DNA of 64,000 nt from an uncultured Prevotella sp. (lineage in GTDB: Bacteria > Bacteroidota > Bacteroidia > Bacteroidales > Bacteroidaceae): assembly GCA_900770025.1 (NCBI GenBank), contig CAAGIW010000012.1, positions 1-64,000 on the forward strand, given 5' to 3'. Shown here one piece after another: positions 1-10,500 of this stretch (positions are counted from its first letter, which is position 1; each line of letters opens with the position of its first letter). The position numbers and the translations under genes are program-made. The notes under the pieces are model-generated. The model saw only the letters and a program-made list of their open reading frames with translations. It did no database searches and was not told the origin of the DNA.

Positions 1-274
1 ATCTGCTCTTGTCTTGCGTGTATCTGCTCTTTTTCTCTGCTTCCGCAAAAGTAATTAAAATTCTCGAACTTGGTGCAGGTGGCCACAAGAAATATGAGGC
101 GCACAGGGATGGAGGGGATAAAAAAAACAGAAGAAGCCCGCCTCACGGCGAACCCCTTCCTCAACTAAAACTACTGTTTTACCTAACTTATTACTAATTC
201 ATCTGTTATTTAACCACAACTGATGGTCATTCGCTCAAACCATCTTTATACAACTTTATATTTTCTCTTCACGT
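1..274. other. Intergenic region left of the amylase gene
   Basis: No convincing gene is seen. The region contains a promoter-like box for a leftward gene beyond the window edge (46-53) and otherwise AT-rich sequence downstream of the amylase stop codon. No strong hairpin followed by a T-run was found for amylase termination. The short reading frame at 9-197 is mostly low-information sequence and is not supported as a gene. Confidence 0.5.
46..53 (-). promoter_or_regulatory. Bacteroidetes -7 box, leftward promoter
   Basis: The plus strand reads CAAAAGTA, so the minus strand has TACTTTTG, a match to the Bacteroidetes -7 consensus TAnnTTTG. It points out of the window to the left, so the gene it serves is not visible. 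A -33 TTTG was not clearly found. Confidence 0.4.
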
Positions 275-2287
275 TCATCGGCACACTTTCTTCCCATTGA
301 CCACATAGATGCCGTGGGGCAGGCCGTTCAAGGCATCCATGATGTTCGATGCACCACGCACCTCCCTCACCTTGGTTCCGGCAATGCCATAGACTTTCAG
401 CACACCGTCAGCCTGCATCTGCTCCGTCATGGGGGGCTCAATGCCTGCGGTGGCGGTCACATCGGTCACGGTATATTTGCCATTGGTCATAGTGGTACTG
501 AGCACATAGTATCTGTCTTGGGCAATGGGACCAATGTCCACCGTTTGCCCTGTGTTGCTTCCGGTGTTGAAAATCACATTGAACGAGTAGTCGGCACCGG
601 TCACATCAAAGGTGTGGCAATACCACTTCTCACCATCTATGGTGGCGGTCTGCGTCATCACCTTGCCCGGCCAGGCTCCATTCAGCTGCGTGTTCTTGCT
701 GTCGTTTGCCCACGAGTATAGATACACGCTGCTCCATTTAGGGTCTTTTACATACACCGTGGCCTGATAAGGCTTGAACTGCTCGATGGTGTATTGGCGG
801 CTTATAACCTTGCCCACCTTGCCTCCGCTCAGCAGTCCCACCTTGAGCATCATGCTGCCATCCACCTTCATAGTGGCGCCCGAGGCTAAAGAGGCTGAAG
901 AAGCAGTGGGTTCGCTGCCGTCTGTGGTATATACCAAGCGGGCAGAGGCATCGGCAGAGACCGCCGTGAAGGCAACATCAAACGCTGCCGTGTAACTTCC
1001 CGAAGGCACATCCACCCAAGGCATCTCCGCCGAAGAGGACATACACACCGCATAGCGGCTGCCCGAAGCCACCTGCTGATAGCCTGCGGGGGGAGTATAG
1101 GCACTGCTGCCTGCGGCAAAGATAAGGTTGGCCTGGGTTCCTTCCACCTGAACCACATACTGCGATGCCGTGTTGTTCAGCGTCTTGGTGGCACTCTGGT
1201 TGTGCACACCTGCCAGTTTGCGCAGCATAACCAACTGCTTGATGTCTTTCTTGTATGTTTTCCAATGCTGCAAAAACACGCAGGGCGTGCCCGGCATGGT
1301 CAATATATAGGCGTTGGCTGCCTGCAGATAGTTCTTCACAGGGTCGCCGGGCTCCGTGGCCGAACGGTACTGTGTGTCGTGATTCTCCACAAAGGTCACG
1401 GCATAACGCTTGTAACTGTCGTCGTTGGCAAGGGCAGAAGCCGACAAGACACTCCATCTGTCAGCTGCACAGGCATCCCTCACGGCATAGCGTGTGGCAT
1501 AATCGAAGGTGGCCGACTGGATAGCTCCGTCTTTTCGGGTGGCCTCCAACCAGTTTTTCAGCAGCGTCACATTGCCATCCCAATACTCTCCTACTGAGAA
1601 TTCGGGGTTTATCTTACTGTTGTAAAGTCCTGTGTAAGTGGCCGCATATCCCTTGGTCATGTCATAACGGAAGCCGCGATAGCCCAAATCATCTTTCAGA
1701 AAACCGAGGTATGCCAGCACATTGCTCTGCACATTGGCAGAACTATGGTCCAAATCGCGCATACCGTTCCAGTCCTCTCCCGAGTCTTTTGCACCAGTCA
1801 CGGCATATTTCTTTGCGGTGGCACCCCCGTCGTCGTCAACACATATATCTGCCAGTCCCAACTGATAGGTCGTGCCCTTGTAGGTTTCTGCGGGGAAGTC
1901 CACCCACGAACCATCCACGCCCACACTGCCGCGATGGTTGATGACCACATCGGCTATCACGCCCATCCCCTTTTGGGAACAGGTGGTGATGAACGAGCGC
2001 AACTGCTGTTCGGTGCCAAAACTACTGTTCTGATTAAACCAATACACGGGAGCATACCCCATATTGTTGTATGAGCTGTTGCAATAGCCGCTTTGCGGCA
2101 CCCATACCAAGTCAAAGTATTGCGACAATTCATCCGACTGTGCCTCCAGATTGCTCCATTGGCTCTCCACAAACGAGTCCCAATAGAAGCCCTGAAGCAT
2201 GACACCCCCATAACGAGAGGGCCATCCCTGCGCCATGGTGGTGATGCAACACCACACCATTATGATGCAAAACAGAATGCGCTTCAT
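275..2287 (-). CDS. Secreted GH13 alpha-amylase with starch-binding and possible T9SS C-terminus
   Basis: Endo-acting alpha-amylase cutting internal alpha-1,4 bonds of starch outside the cell. A signal peptide occupies about residues 1-19. The GH13 barrel carries the catalytic triad: nucleophile D209 in GFRYD, acid/base E234 in VGEYW and D304 in ENHDTQ. Residues about 520-610 look like a CBM26-type starch-binding beta domain (VYLYSW, WPGKVM). The last 40 residues (VYGIAG near 635, LPHGIYVVNGKKV at the end) resemble a type A type IX secretion sorting domain, which is inference. It lies downstream of the sus-type operon but has its own promoter (2388-2395) and a possible LacI operator (2452-2461). 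It probably supplies oligosaccharides to SusC/SusD. The GH13 call is firm; the exact cleavage pattern is not. Confidence 0.93.
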   Translation of the reverse strand: MKRILFCIIMVWCCITTMAQGWPSRYGGVMLQGFYWDSFVESQWSNLEAQSDELSQYFDLVWVPQSGYCNSSYNNMGYAPVYWFNQNSSFGTEQQLRSFITTCSQKGMGVIADVVINHRGSVGVDGSWVDFPAETYKGTTYQLGLADICVDDDGGATAKKYAVTGAKDSGEDWNGMRDLDHSSANVQSNVLAYLGFLKDDLGYRGFRYDMTKGYAATYTGLYNSKINPEFSVGEYWDGNVTLLKNWLEATRKDGAIQSATFDYATRYAVRDACAADRWSVLSASALANDDSYKRYAVTFVENHDTQYRSATEPGDPVKNYLQAANAYILTMPGTPCVFLQHWKTYKKDIKQLVMLRKLAGVHNQSATKTLNNTASQYVVQVEGTQANLIFAAGSSAYTPPAGYQQVASGSRYAVCMSSSAEMPWVDVPSGSYTAAFDVAFTAVSADASARLVYTTDGSEPTASSASLASGATMKVDGSMMLKVGLLSGGKVGKVISRQYTIEQFKPYQATVYVKDPKWSSVYLYSWANDSKNTQLNGAWPGKVMTQTATIDGEKWYCHTFDVTGADYSFNVIFNTGSNTGQTVDIGPIAQDRYYVLSTTMTNGKYTVTDVTATAGIEPPMTEQMQADGVLKVYGIAGTKVREVRGASNIMDALNGLPHGIYVVNGKKVCR

Positions 2288-2387
2288 ATTTCTTCGGTTA
2301 GATAATCGTCACTTTTTTCTTCTTGTACGGATGAAACAGTCTGGTCATGCCCACACTGTTTTGTCTCCTCTATATCCTACCCGTCTG

Positions 2388-2395
2388 CAAATTTA
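2388..2395 (-). promoter_or_regulatory. -7 box of the amylase promoter
   Basis: The minus strand reads TAAATTTG, matching TAnnTTTG, about 100 bases before the amylase start codon. It implies a separate transcript for the amylase despite its position behind the sus-type operon, which ends at its own terminator. Confidence 0.5.
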
Positions 2396-2451
2396 CAATT
2401 TTATGATATATGATGGTTGTTTTTTTCCATATTTTTTTGCTCCACCCCATG

Positions 2452-2461
2452 CAAACGATTG
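2452..2461. promoter_or_regulatory. Degenerate LacI-type operator before the amylase
   Basis: CAAACGATTG differs at one position from the perfect palindrome CAAACGTTTG found before lacI/susC and malQ. It sits about 57 bases upstream of the amylase -7 box. Binding is inferred from the shared motif and the starch context. Confidence 0.35.
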
Positions 2462-2472
2462 TTATTTCCCCT

Positions 2473-2734
2473 TTTAACCCCAAATTGGTCATTAGCTTGA
2501 TGATGACAACTGCTTATATTTCTGAACAGACGTCTTTGCATTTTGGGGGAGCAATGGGGGCCATAAACCCAAAATCGCCATTAGGCTGTTATGCGCAAAC
2601 ATACTTTCTTTTTGTCATCTGTCTTTCCGCTTATCGGTTACAATGGAACCCCATTGCTCCCTCTAAACGTAAAGACAGCTATTCAAAAATATAAGCAGTT
2701 ATCATCATAACGCTAACGACCGATTTGGGATAAA
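2473..2734. repeat. Large imperfect inverted repeat, about 92-base arms
   Basis: The left arm (2473-2564) and the right arm (2643-2734) are reverse complements of each other at roughly four of five positions, read by eye with a few single-base gaps. Matching blocks include ACTGCTTATATTT with AAATATAAGCAGT, and GGGAGCAATGGGG with CCCCATTGCTCCC. About 78 bases separate the arms. The shape would suit a miniature inverted-repeat element or a very long hairpin. It contains no coding sequence. It fills most of the gap between the sus operon terminator and the amylase promoter. Confidence 0.7.
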
Positions 2735-2880
2735 CAGAAAGACAGAGAACAAAAAGGGAGCGTATTGGCGAATGTTTCTGCACAGAAAACAAACTGAAAC
2801 TGCCGCTTTCGGAGTGCATACTCATAGGAAAGAGCTGCCCATCTGCCACATTCAATGCCTCATCAAGCCAAGCGCAGCAG

Positions 2881-2915
2881 GAAAAAGAAGAGGGATGCCG
2901 CCGGGCATCCCTCTT
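2881..2915 (-). terminator. Rho-independent terminator of the sus-type operon
   Basis: Twelve-base arms AAGAGGGATGCC (2888-2899) and GGCATCCCTCTT (2904-2915) flank a four-base loop. On the minus strand the stem is followed by CTTTTTCC. It lies 48 bases past the last gene of the operon, so susC-susD-susE-susF transcription probably ends here. Confidence 0.85.
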
Positions 2916-2962
2916 CCTGTAATCAAGTGTTTCCTTACATTATTATAAGGAATCTGTCATGG

Positions 2963-4390
2963 TCATTGTTTGGTGAGCACCACTCTGTTGGAGCCTTCAC
3001 AACTCACATAGAGCTGCACCAGATAAGTGCCGTCACCCTCGGGTACATCCAGGTCTTTGCCGTTGTTCAGAGTCAGGTTGTCGTATGCAGTGGCCTGGCC
3101 GTTGACACCTCCCCAACTGTAGGTCCAAGCATCATTGATGGCAAACTTGAAACCGTTGGTCAGCGCCAAGGTTGCTTCCCAGCAGCCCAACTCAGTGTTG
3201 TAGGTCATGTGGCAGTTGGCATCTGACGGCAGCCAGCCATTGTGGTTGCCCACACAGGTGATGCTCTTCACCTCCATCAGACTGTAGGTCTCTGCGGCCA
3301 GATCGACATTGATTTTGTAGAAGCCGGCACCTGGGTCAGGACAGTTGCTCTGTCCGCTCTCGCTGATCTTGCCCTCGCCGTCCCACTCAAAGTCGCCAAG
3401 CCAGTTGTCTATGTTGGGCCTGAACTTGAACGCACCGTTCAGGTAATAGAAGCCCTCGTACAATCCGTTATCGTTGACAGCAGCCAAAGGATGAGGCACT
3501 TGCCATCCGCTTTCGTCTCCTATCTCATAGATAAAGTCGGGATAACTGATCAGCGTGATGCTGTATGTTCCCAACAGCATGTTCATGGAGATGCGTATCT
3601 TCTTGGTGCCCTCAGCAATATTGAACTTGAAGTCTGTTCCCACATTGTTGAACGAGAAGGTGCCCGACAGGCCGTCAGCCTCTGAACTGGTGCAAGCACG
3701 GGCGTTGTCCCAACTAAGGCCATTGGCAAAAGCCGATTCGGGCAGCACCTTGAATGCCATTTCCGTGGCATCCGTGGGTGCCATGAGGGTGATGGTGAAC
3801 ACGGGATCTTCATACACATCGCCGCCACCGTTCACCAGTTTGTAGTCTTCATTGCGCGTGCAACTCCAGTTGTCAAACGAGCCTACCATGTAATAGGCCG
3901 TTTCCACTGTGGGGGTGGCGGGGGTGACAAGGATGCTGAACGCATCCATCGAGCGCTTGGTGGTGTAAGTGCTTCCATCCGGAGCGGTGCAGGTGACATG
4001 AGCTGTGACCAATGCCACGAGGGTGCGCTCGTTGGGATTCATGCCATAAAGATCGTTGGATGCCTTATTGATGTCGGCTATGGCGGCTCTGCCCTGTGCA
4101 TCCATATCCACCAAACGGAAATCCGAAGCGTCTTCCTTCTGGAGTACCAGTACATACTCCACCTTTTGGTTTTCGGCCAGATTGCCCACAGTGACCAACT
4201 GCACGCTGTCGCCAGTGATGGTCTGCATGTTGATGCTGCTCACGGCTGGCTGTGCGGTCATGGCCACTTTCTCAGCCAACTCCTTCTGACTGTTTGCCTG
4301 TGGAGACCCCCAGTCATCGTAATCGCCTTTGCAAGAAGCCAGTCCTGCCAAGAGGGCGAATCCGAACATGATTTTATTGATTGTTTTCAT
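2963..4390 (-). CDS. SusF/SusE-like outer-membrane starch-binding lipoprotein
   Basis: Surface lipoprotein expected to hold starch next to the SusC/SusD importer; no catalysis is expected. The signal peptide ends in the lipobox LASC, followed by KGDYDD, an acidic surface-export signal of the Bacteroidetes type. An Ig-like N-terminal region (about 40-160) is followed by beta modules with AYYMVGSFDNW near 170, a second near 285 and one starting ITCVGNHNGW near 380. These repeated modules with aromatic clusters resemble the starch-binding domains of SusE and SusF. At 475 residues it is close to SusF in size. It is the last gene of the operon, 61 bases after the SusE-like gene. Whether SusE or SusF is the closer relative cannot be settled by eye. 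Confidence 0.85.
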   Translation of the reverse strand: MKTINKIMFGFALLAGLASCKGDYDDWGSPQANSQKELAEKVAMTAQPAVSSINMQTITGDSVQLVTVGNLAENQKVEYVLVLQKEDASDFRLVDMDAQGRAAIADINKASNDLYGMNPNERTLVALVTAHVTCTAPDGSTYTTKRSMDAFSILVTPATPTVETAYYMVGSFDNWSCTRNEDYKLVNGGGDVYEDPVFTITLMAPTDATEMAFKVLPESAFANGLSWDNARACTSSEADGLSGTFSFNNVGTDFKFNIAEGTKKIRISMNMLLGTYSITLISYPDFIYEIGDESGWQVPHPLAAVNDNGLYEGFYYLNGAFKFRPNIDNWLGDFEWDGEGKISESGQSNCPDPGAGFYKINVDLAAETYSLMEVKSITCVGNHNGWLPSDANCHMTYNTELGCWEATLALTNGFKFAINDAWTYSWGGVNGQATAYDNLTLNNGKDLDVPEGDGTYLVQLYVSCEGSNRVVLTKQ

Positions 4391-4451
4391 TCCGATATTC
4401 TTTTATGGCGGGGCGACGGATGCCGCCCCACCCTGTTAATGACTTGTTGAC

Positions 4452-5696
4452 TTAGTTGGCTGCAATGATGCTGAACTCACCGGTGATGTCGTTGAACATG
4501 ATGATCCAGGTGCCCTCTTCCAGAGCAAGGTTGCCGCCGTTCTGCACGCCCTTGCCCACGAGATACACCGTGCCGTCGCCAGCGCCGAAGCCCCAGTTGG
4601 TGTCCCAGCCACCGTTGCCCTTGAACTTGAACTCTTCCTTATTGCCGGCACCCACCGTCATGGTGGCACACCACACGTGGTTGTTCTCATTATTATATAC
4701 AGGGGTCATCACAATATCGTTGGCTGCATCCCAGCCGCCGAAAGAGCCGCCAATGGTGATGCTGCCATACACGGTGGGCGGATTGTTGTTCAGGTCGTCT
4801 TGCTTCTCTATCGAACAGGTGAATTTCTTGGTGTTTACCGTCACCTTGTAGAAGCCTGCGGGGTCGCACCAGATGTTTCCCTTGTCCGTAGAACTGCCGT
4901 TACGATACACCGCTGTGTTGGGACTGGAACCATCGCCCATAAAGCCGTAGTCCCAGTTGAAGTCGGCAGGCTGAATCTTCCATCCTTCATTGTCGAAGTA
5001 GTTCAGATACACAATCTCGCCCTCACCAGTCACCTTGTCATAGGCATAGTCGCTCTGCTTGAACATGGGGAAACTGCTCACTCCAGGTTTGTTAGACCAA
5101 TTGCCATCGCCAAACTTGTTGCCCACCAAGAACCACATGATGGGGTCAGCATCCTTGAGAAGCACATAGTAGGGCGACACGCTCACCTTGACCACATTGG
5201 ACGGTATGGGATTGATGCGGTTAGTGCCTTCCTTGATGAAGGAACAGATGCGCACGTAAGCATCTATCGTCTGCGGCACGGCATCCTCTGCCCATTTGCA
5301 CACACGCATGAGCGCCTTGTTGAAATCGGCTGCCGACACGTCCATGGTGCAGTACTCCGAAGTTTTGTCAATGGCGGCATAGTCGGCCACCGTGGCACCG
5401 CTCTCGTCATTGGCAGCCTCCACAAAAGAGGTGGTGAAAGAGCCTGTGGGCGACACCTGCACCTCGTAGGTGACATTGATGGGGGCATTGCCCGTGGTAT
5501 ATACTGGCTGCGACCACTCCAAGTGGAGCGCATCTGTGCTCACGAGATCCACATTGTCATTGACAAATGTGGGGGTGTTGAGCACGAACTCCGTGGGCTT
5601 CAGCAACACGGGATTGCTGTCTCTGTCATCGGAGCAGGCTGAGAATAAGCCGGCGGCACCTGTAAGCAGCACGCCAAGCAATAATGTATTTTTCAT
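4452..5696 (-). CDS. susE: SusE-like outer-membrane starch-binding lipoprotein
   Basis: Surface-exposed lipoprotein, about 414 residues, predicted to bind starch and tune which maltodextrins are delivered to SusC/SusD. The start MKNTLLLGVLL is chosen at 5696 because the signal peptide begins there; a longer frame would add 15 charged residues in front. The lipobox is FSAC followed by SDDRD. An N-terminal SusE-type Ig domain (about 30-150) contains LEWSQPVYTTGNAPINVTYEV. Two C-terminal beta modules follow, the last beginning TIGGSFGGWDAANDI. It lies third in the operon, 60 bases after susD. Family membership is well supported by sequence and order; ligand preference is inferred. Confidence 0.87.
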   Translation of the reverse strand: MKNTLLLGVLLTGAAGLFSACSDDRDSNPVLLKPTEFVLNTPTFVNDNVDLVSTDALHLEWSQPVYTTGNAPINVTYEVQVSPTGSFTTSFVEAANDESGATVADYAAIDKTSEYCTMDVSAADFNKALMRVCKWAEDAVPQTIDAYVRICSFIKEGTNRINPIPSNVVKVSVSPYYVLLKDADPIMWFLVGNKFGDGNWSNKPGVSSFPMFKQSDYAYDKVTGEGEIVYLNYFDNEGWKIQPADFNWDYGFMGDGSSPNTAVYRNGSSTDKGNIWCDPAGFYKVTVNTKKFTCSIEKQDDLNNNPPTVYGSITIGGSFGGWDAANDIVMTPVYNNENNHVWCATMTVGAGNKEEFKFKGNGGWDTNWGFGAGDGTVYLVGKGVQNGGNLALEEGTWIIMFNDITGEFSIIAAN

Positions 5697-5756
5697 ATTG
5701 CGTTTCTTATTTTGATTTTCTTTTCTTTTGTTTTCACTCATTCAGGATACCCTTGC

Positions 5757-7481
5757 TTATTCGGCATAGTATCCGTCTATCTGCACCAGATTGGAGTTTG
5801 CCTGAATCTCACCCGTGGGAATGGGGAACAGGTTGCGGAACTTTTCGAAGGTGACACCGCTCTGGTTGCCGCCCTTATACGACCACTGGTAGTTGTTGTT
5901 GCCACCGTAGAGGTTGAAGCGAATCAGGTCGGTGCGGCGAATGCCCTCGAAATAGAGTTCACGGGAGCGCTCATCTATCACGTCGTTCAGCGTGTAGGAA
6001 CTTCTCACTGCAGCATGGGCACGGTTGCGGATGGCATCGATATAGCCCTTGGCCTTGGCAGATGCTTCGCCATTGAGGTGCATTTCTGCCTCTGCAGCGT
6101 TGAGATAAGCCTCAGCCACACGGAACAGGAAGAAGTCGGTATCCACATTGTAGGAGTCGTTAGGCGAACTTCCTGTGGAATAGTTGTTGTTCCACTTGGT
6201 GGTGGCCAGTCCCTGATAGAAGCTGGAATTGTCGCCCAAGTCGAGTGTACGTTTGTCGCTTCCGTTGCCCTTGCCCCAGAACAGAGCGCGGTCGTCGATG
6301 CCCAAGGCACGTATCTCCTTGGTGGACATGTTGACAAACGAAGCGGGGTTGTTGGTGAACTTGCTGATAAGTTCCGGACGGCAGCGCATACCGCTCCAGT
6401 TGTTTCCCGTGGTACCGGGGGCAAGGTCGGTCACAGTGCTCATGTAGGGATTCCACATGGCAGCGATGAAGAAGAGCGAACCGCCCCAGCCTTGTGTCTT
6501 CTTGCCATCCTGCAACAGGGGCAGCAAAGCCTCGCAACTGGCTCCGTTGGAACCATTGTCGCCCATAAACAGCAAGTCGTAGGGGCGATAGCCGTTGGCA
6601 GTGGCCACGGCAGAGATGCGCGAGTCGTCGAAGAGTTTGTAGTCAGAGTTGATCACCTTCTCGGCATAGTCCAGCGCTTCTTTCCAGTAGGGGTTGTTCT
6701 GTCCGTCGTTGTTCAGATAGGTTCCTGCATTGAGATACAGCCTGCTGAGCATGAACCAGCATCCGGCCTTGTCGATGCGCCCGTAATCTGTGTCGGTGTC
6801 TTTCTTTGCCTTGGGCTCCAGCAGTTGCGGTTCGGCAGCCTCCAATTCACCCTTTATCCAATTGAACATGTATTCCCTGCCTAACTGCAGCAGTTCGGCA
6901 CGCGAGTAAGCCTTGCCGGCCTCATACTTACTGTTAAGTGCGTGTGCCTGCATGGGGGGCAGGTTGTTCATCTTATCGGTGAAAGGCACATCGCCGAAGA
7001 AGTCGAGCATCAGCCAGTAGTTGTAGGCACGAATCACCCGCACCTCTGCCACCATCTGCGGATAAGCCTGTGAGGCCTCCTCGTTGATGAACTGGTTGCA
7101 GAACGAGATGTTGGAGGTGAGTCGATAATAGAGGAAGCGCAGCGTGGCGGTGCCGGGCTCGCACTTGTTCATGGCGATGTCGGTGATGCCGCCGTCACTC
7201 CACCAGCAGATGGCCTCATCGGTGGACTGGGTGTTGAAGTTGAACACGTTGCGCAACAGGGTGGATTTTCCGTTGTCGTCGATGGTAAAGTCGGCGGTAC
7301 CGTCGTTGCCCTCCATGATAAGACTGGCGTAGCACTTGGTGTATAGACCAGCCACGTTGACCGTTGCTTCAGACTTTGGGTCGATGTTCCCATCGTCCAG
7401 GTCGGCCATACATGAACTCACTGTTGCCGTGAGCATGAGGGTGGCAGCGGGAAGAAGATTCTTGATTATATTGAGTTTCAT
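5757..7481 (-). CDS. susD: SusD-like starch-binding outer-membrane lipoprotein
   Basis: Forms the lid of the SusCD importer and captures starch oligosaccharides at the cell surface. The 574-residue protein has a signal peptide with lipobox VSSC followed by MADLDD. The helical TPR-like fold of RagB/SusD proteins is suggested by the N-terminal YTKCYASLI helix, AEVRVIRAYNYWLMLDFFGDVPF (around 150-175, typical of the family) and the C-terminal FFLFRVAEAYLNAAEAE and VIDERSRELYFEGIRRTDLIRF blocks. It is 23 bases behind susC and must be co-transcribed with it. The starch role rests on the neighbouring alpha-glucan enzymes. Confidence 0.95.
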   Translation of the reverse strand: MKLNIIKNLLPAATLMLTATVSSCMADLDDGNIDPKSEATVNVAGLYTKCYASLIMEGNDGTADFTIDDNGKSTLLRNVFNFNTQSTDEAICWWSDGGITDIAMNKCEPGTATLRFLYYRLTSNISFCNQFINEEASQAYPQMVAEVRVIRAYNYWLMLDFFGDVPFTDKMNNLPPMQAHALNSKYEAGKAYSRAELLQLGREYMFNWIKGELEAAEPQLLEPKAKKDTDTDYGRIDKAGCWFMLSRLYLNAGTYLNNDGQNNPYWKEALDYAEKVINSDYKLFDDSRISAVATANGYRPYDLLFMGDNGSNGASCEALLPLLQDGKKTQGWGGSLFFIAAMWNPYMSTVTDLAPGTTGNNWSGMRCRPELISKFTNNPASFVNMSTKEIRALGIDDRALFWGKGNGSDKRTLDLGDNSSFYQGLATTKWNNNYSTGSSPNDSYNVDTDFFLFRVAEAYLNAAEAEMHLNGEASAKAKGYIDAIRNRAHAAVRSSYTLNDVIDERSRELYFEGIRRTDLIRFNLYGGNNNYQWSYKGGNQSGVTFEKFRNLFPIPTGEIQANSNLVQIDGYYAE

Positions 7482-7504
7482 AGATTCAATCTTTTTAAAA
7501 CGGT

Positions 7505-10500
7505 TTAGAAATTGAGGTTCACGCCAAAGAGGAAAGTGCGGCAGCGAGGATAGAGACTGCCCTCTTTACCCGAAGTTTGTTCGGGGTCGAGTCCTTTGTA
7601 TTTGGTGATGGTGAACACATTGCTGCACGAAGCGAAGATACGTCCGGAAATACCTTTGTAGTTCTCTCCCTTGCCAAAGCCCTCGAAAGAGTAGCCCAGA
7701 GTGATGTTGTCGCACTTCAGGAAACTTGCGTTCTGCACGAAATAATCAGAGAGCGGATAGTTGTAGGATGTCCATCCCATGAACAGGGCATCGTTGGTAG
7801 TGTTCTCGAAGTAGCCCTTCGAGTTGTAGAGTTCTGCGGTGTTCGACTTGGCCTGCAGCAGGTCGTTATACACGTAGTTGCCGAAGCTGGCTCTGAAGTT
7901 GGTGCCCAAGTCCCAGTTTTTGTATATCACCTTGAGACTGAAGCCGCCTGTCCAGGGGGCAGCAATGTTCTTATAGAAGTAGCGGTCGCCGTCGTCAATC
8001 TGTCCGTTGCCGTTTCTATCTACATAGCAGCCCATGATGGGTCGCCCGTTTTCGTCATATACCTGCTGGAACACGTAGAACGAGTTGGCGGGTTCTCCCA
8101 CCTTGTGGTAGGTCAGGTTCTTGTTCTCTCCCACCTGCAGACCGGCTTCAATCATGTCGCGCCCACCATAGAGTTCGGTAATCTCGTTCTTGTTGTAGGC
8201 AGCATTCACGCCCAGTTCCACGGTCCATGTCTTGTTCTGTATGATTCTTCCGTTGACAGCCACCTCGAAACCGATGTTCTTCAGTGCACCGGCATTGAGC
8301 AACACGGCATTGTCAAAGTTCTGTCCGCTGGCGATAGTGGGTTCACAGAGCAGGTCGGTAGTCTTGCGGTAGTAGGCATCTGCGTTCACAGTAAGGCGCT
8401 GATTGAACATGCCGAAGTCGATACCCACGTTATAAGTGGTGGTAGTTTCCCATGTCAGTTCCTCATTGAAGTCGAGCGGTCTGTACATATAACCGTCAAG
8501 TCCTCCGATGGGATAGGTGTAGTAAGGATTGGTGTTGCGGCGATATACGGAGGTGTAATACTCCCTGCCGGTGTCTTGCTGTCCGGTTTTACCCCAACCC
8601 AAGCGCAGCTTCAGTTCGCTAAGACTGGTCCAGGCCTTCATAAACGGTTCCTCGTTGATGCGCCATGCAAAGGCTGCCGAGGGGAAGAATCCCCAGCGAT
8701 GACCGTCGGCAAAGCGGCTCGAACCATCGTAACGGGCGGTGAAGGTGAGCAGATAGCGGTCGAGCAGACTGTAGTTGGCACGTCCATACCAGCTCACGAG
8801 CACCTGCTGTCCCTTCCACTCGTCAGGAGTATAGCTGTTGCGTGTTCCTGCCAAGGGCACACCGTCTTGCTCTTTCAGACTGGTAGAGGGATAGTAGCTC
8901 TCGTACACACTGCCTCCCCAATACTTCATACGACTGTATTCATAACCTGCCATCACATCCACATGGTGTGCTTTGCCCAAGTCTTTCAGATACTGTGCAT
9001 AGGCGGTGGCAATCAGGTTGTACTTCTTCTCGGTGTCCTCACCCACGCTGCCGTAATAGAATCCGTAGGTGGTCTTGGGCGACTGGTTGGTGTATTCGCC
9101 TCCGTTGGCATACTCTCCTGCCAGGTTTACATGCAGATGCAGGTCTTCAAATCCGTGCACCTTGTAGTCGGCCTCCACATTACCAATCAGCACATCCGAC
9201 TTTTTGTACACGTTGTTTGTCAGCGCGCGCTCCACAGGATTCTTGGGAGCATCGTCGTTGATGGCATAAGGATAGGTGGGGTCATTGTAGTCGGCGCCCG
9301 ACTTCACCCACTGCCAGTAGCCATTCCAGTTGGCAAACTCGCTGTCATCGCTCTTCACCGGACGGGTGGGGTCCATCTTTACGGCCTGTTCCACGGCCTC
9401 CTGTCCGCCAGGATTTGACTTGGTGTGCGCATACTTACCGTTGATATTCAGGTTCAGATGGTCGTTGAGCAAGGAGGGATTGAGTGTGAATCCTGCAGTA
9501 AATCGACTGTAGTCTGATGCCACCAGCACACCATTCTGACTGGTATAGCCCACACTCACGCGGTAGGGCATCGACCATTTGCTGTTGCCCACGCCGCCGG
9601 TCACGGTGATGTTCTGGTCGTTGCTCACGCCCACACGGTAGATTTCGTCTTGCCAGTCGGTATCGTATGTGCCTGCCGACATGTCGGGTGTACCGTCCTC
9701 GTTGTATTTCTTCCAGCCCAGTTTGCTCACTGCATCGGGTACAAACTTCTTGACAGCCTCCACATAGTCGGCCGCATTGAGCACGTCAAGTTTCTTGGCC
9801 ACCGTGCTGAACGATATAGATCCGTTGTAAGACACCTGCGGAGCCTGATTGCGGCGCCCGCGCTTGGTGGTGATGATGATGACACCGTTTGAACCGCGGC
9901 TACCGTAGATGGCAGTGGCAGAAGCATCTTTCAGCACCGAGAAACTCTCGATATCGTTGGGGTTGACCAGCGAGAGGGGATTGCTCATACCCTTGGTTTT
10001 GTTGTTGTCCATCGGCATTCCATCGATGACGATCAGCGGATTGTTCGACGCAGTGAGCGAAGCACCGCCACGGATGCGTATCTGCGCCTCGCCGCCGGGC
10101 TCTCCTGATGTGGTGTTCACGTTCACACCTGCAATCTTGCCCTGAATCATGTCTTGTGCCGTGGTCACCATTCCGCGGTTCTTCTCATCGGGTTTCATGG
10201 CCGTCACCGAACCTGTCAGGTCGTTTTTCTTTGCCACACCATAACCGATGACCACCACATTGTCCAGCATGGTGGCATCCTCTTGCAACACCACCATGAC
10301 CGTGGGAGCGGCCTTGACACTGGCTGTCTGATAGCCAACATACGAAACACTGAGGGTGGCACCCTTGTCGGCCTTGATGACAAAATTACCATCAAAGTCG
10401 CTCACAGAGCCTCCCTGCGTTCCGGCAACACGAATGGTGGCACCGATAATGGGCTCACCCTTCGCATCCTTCACATGGCCTTTGACCGTTATCTGGGCAA

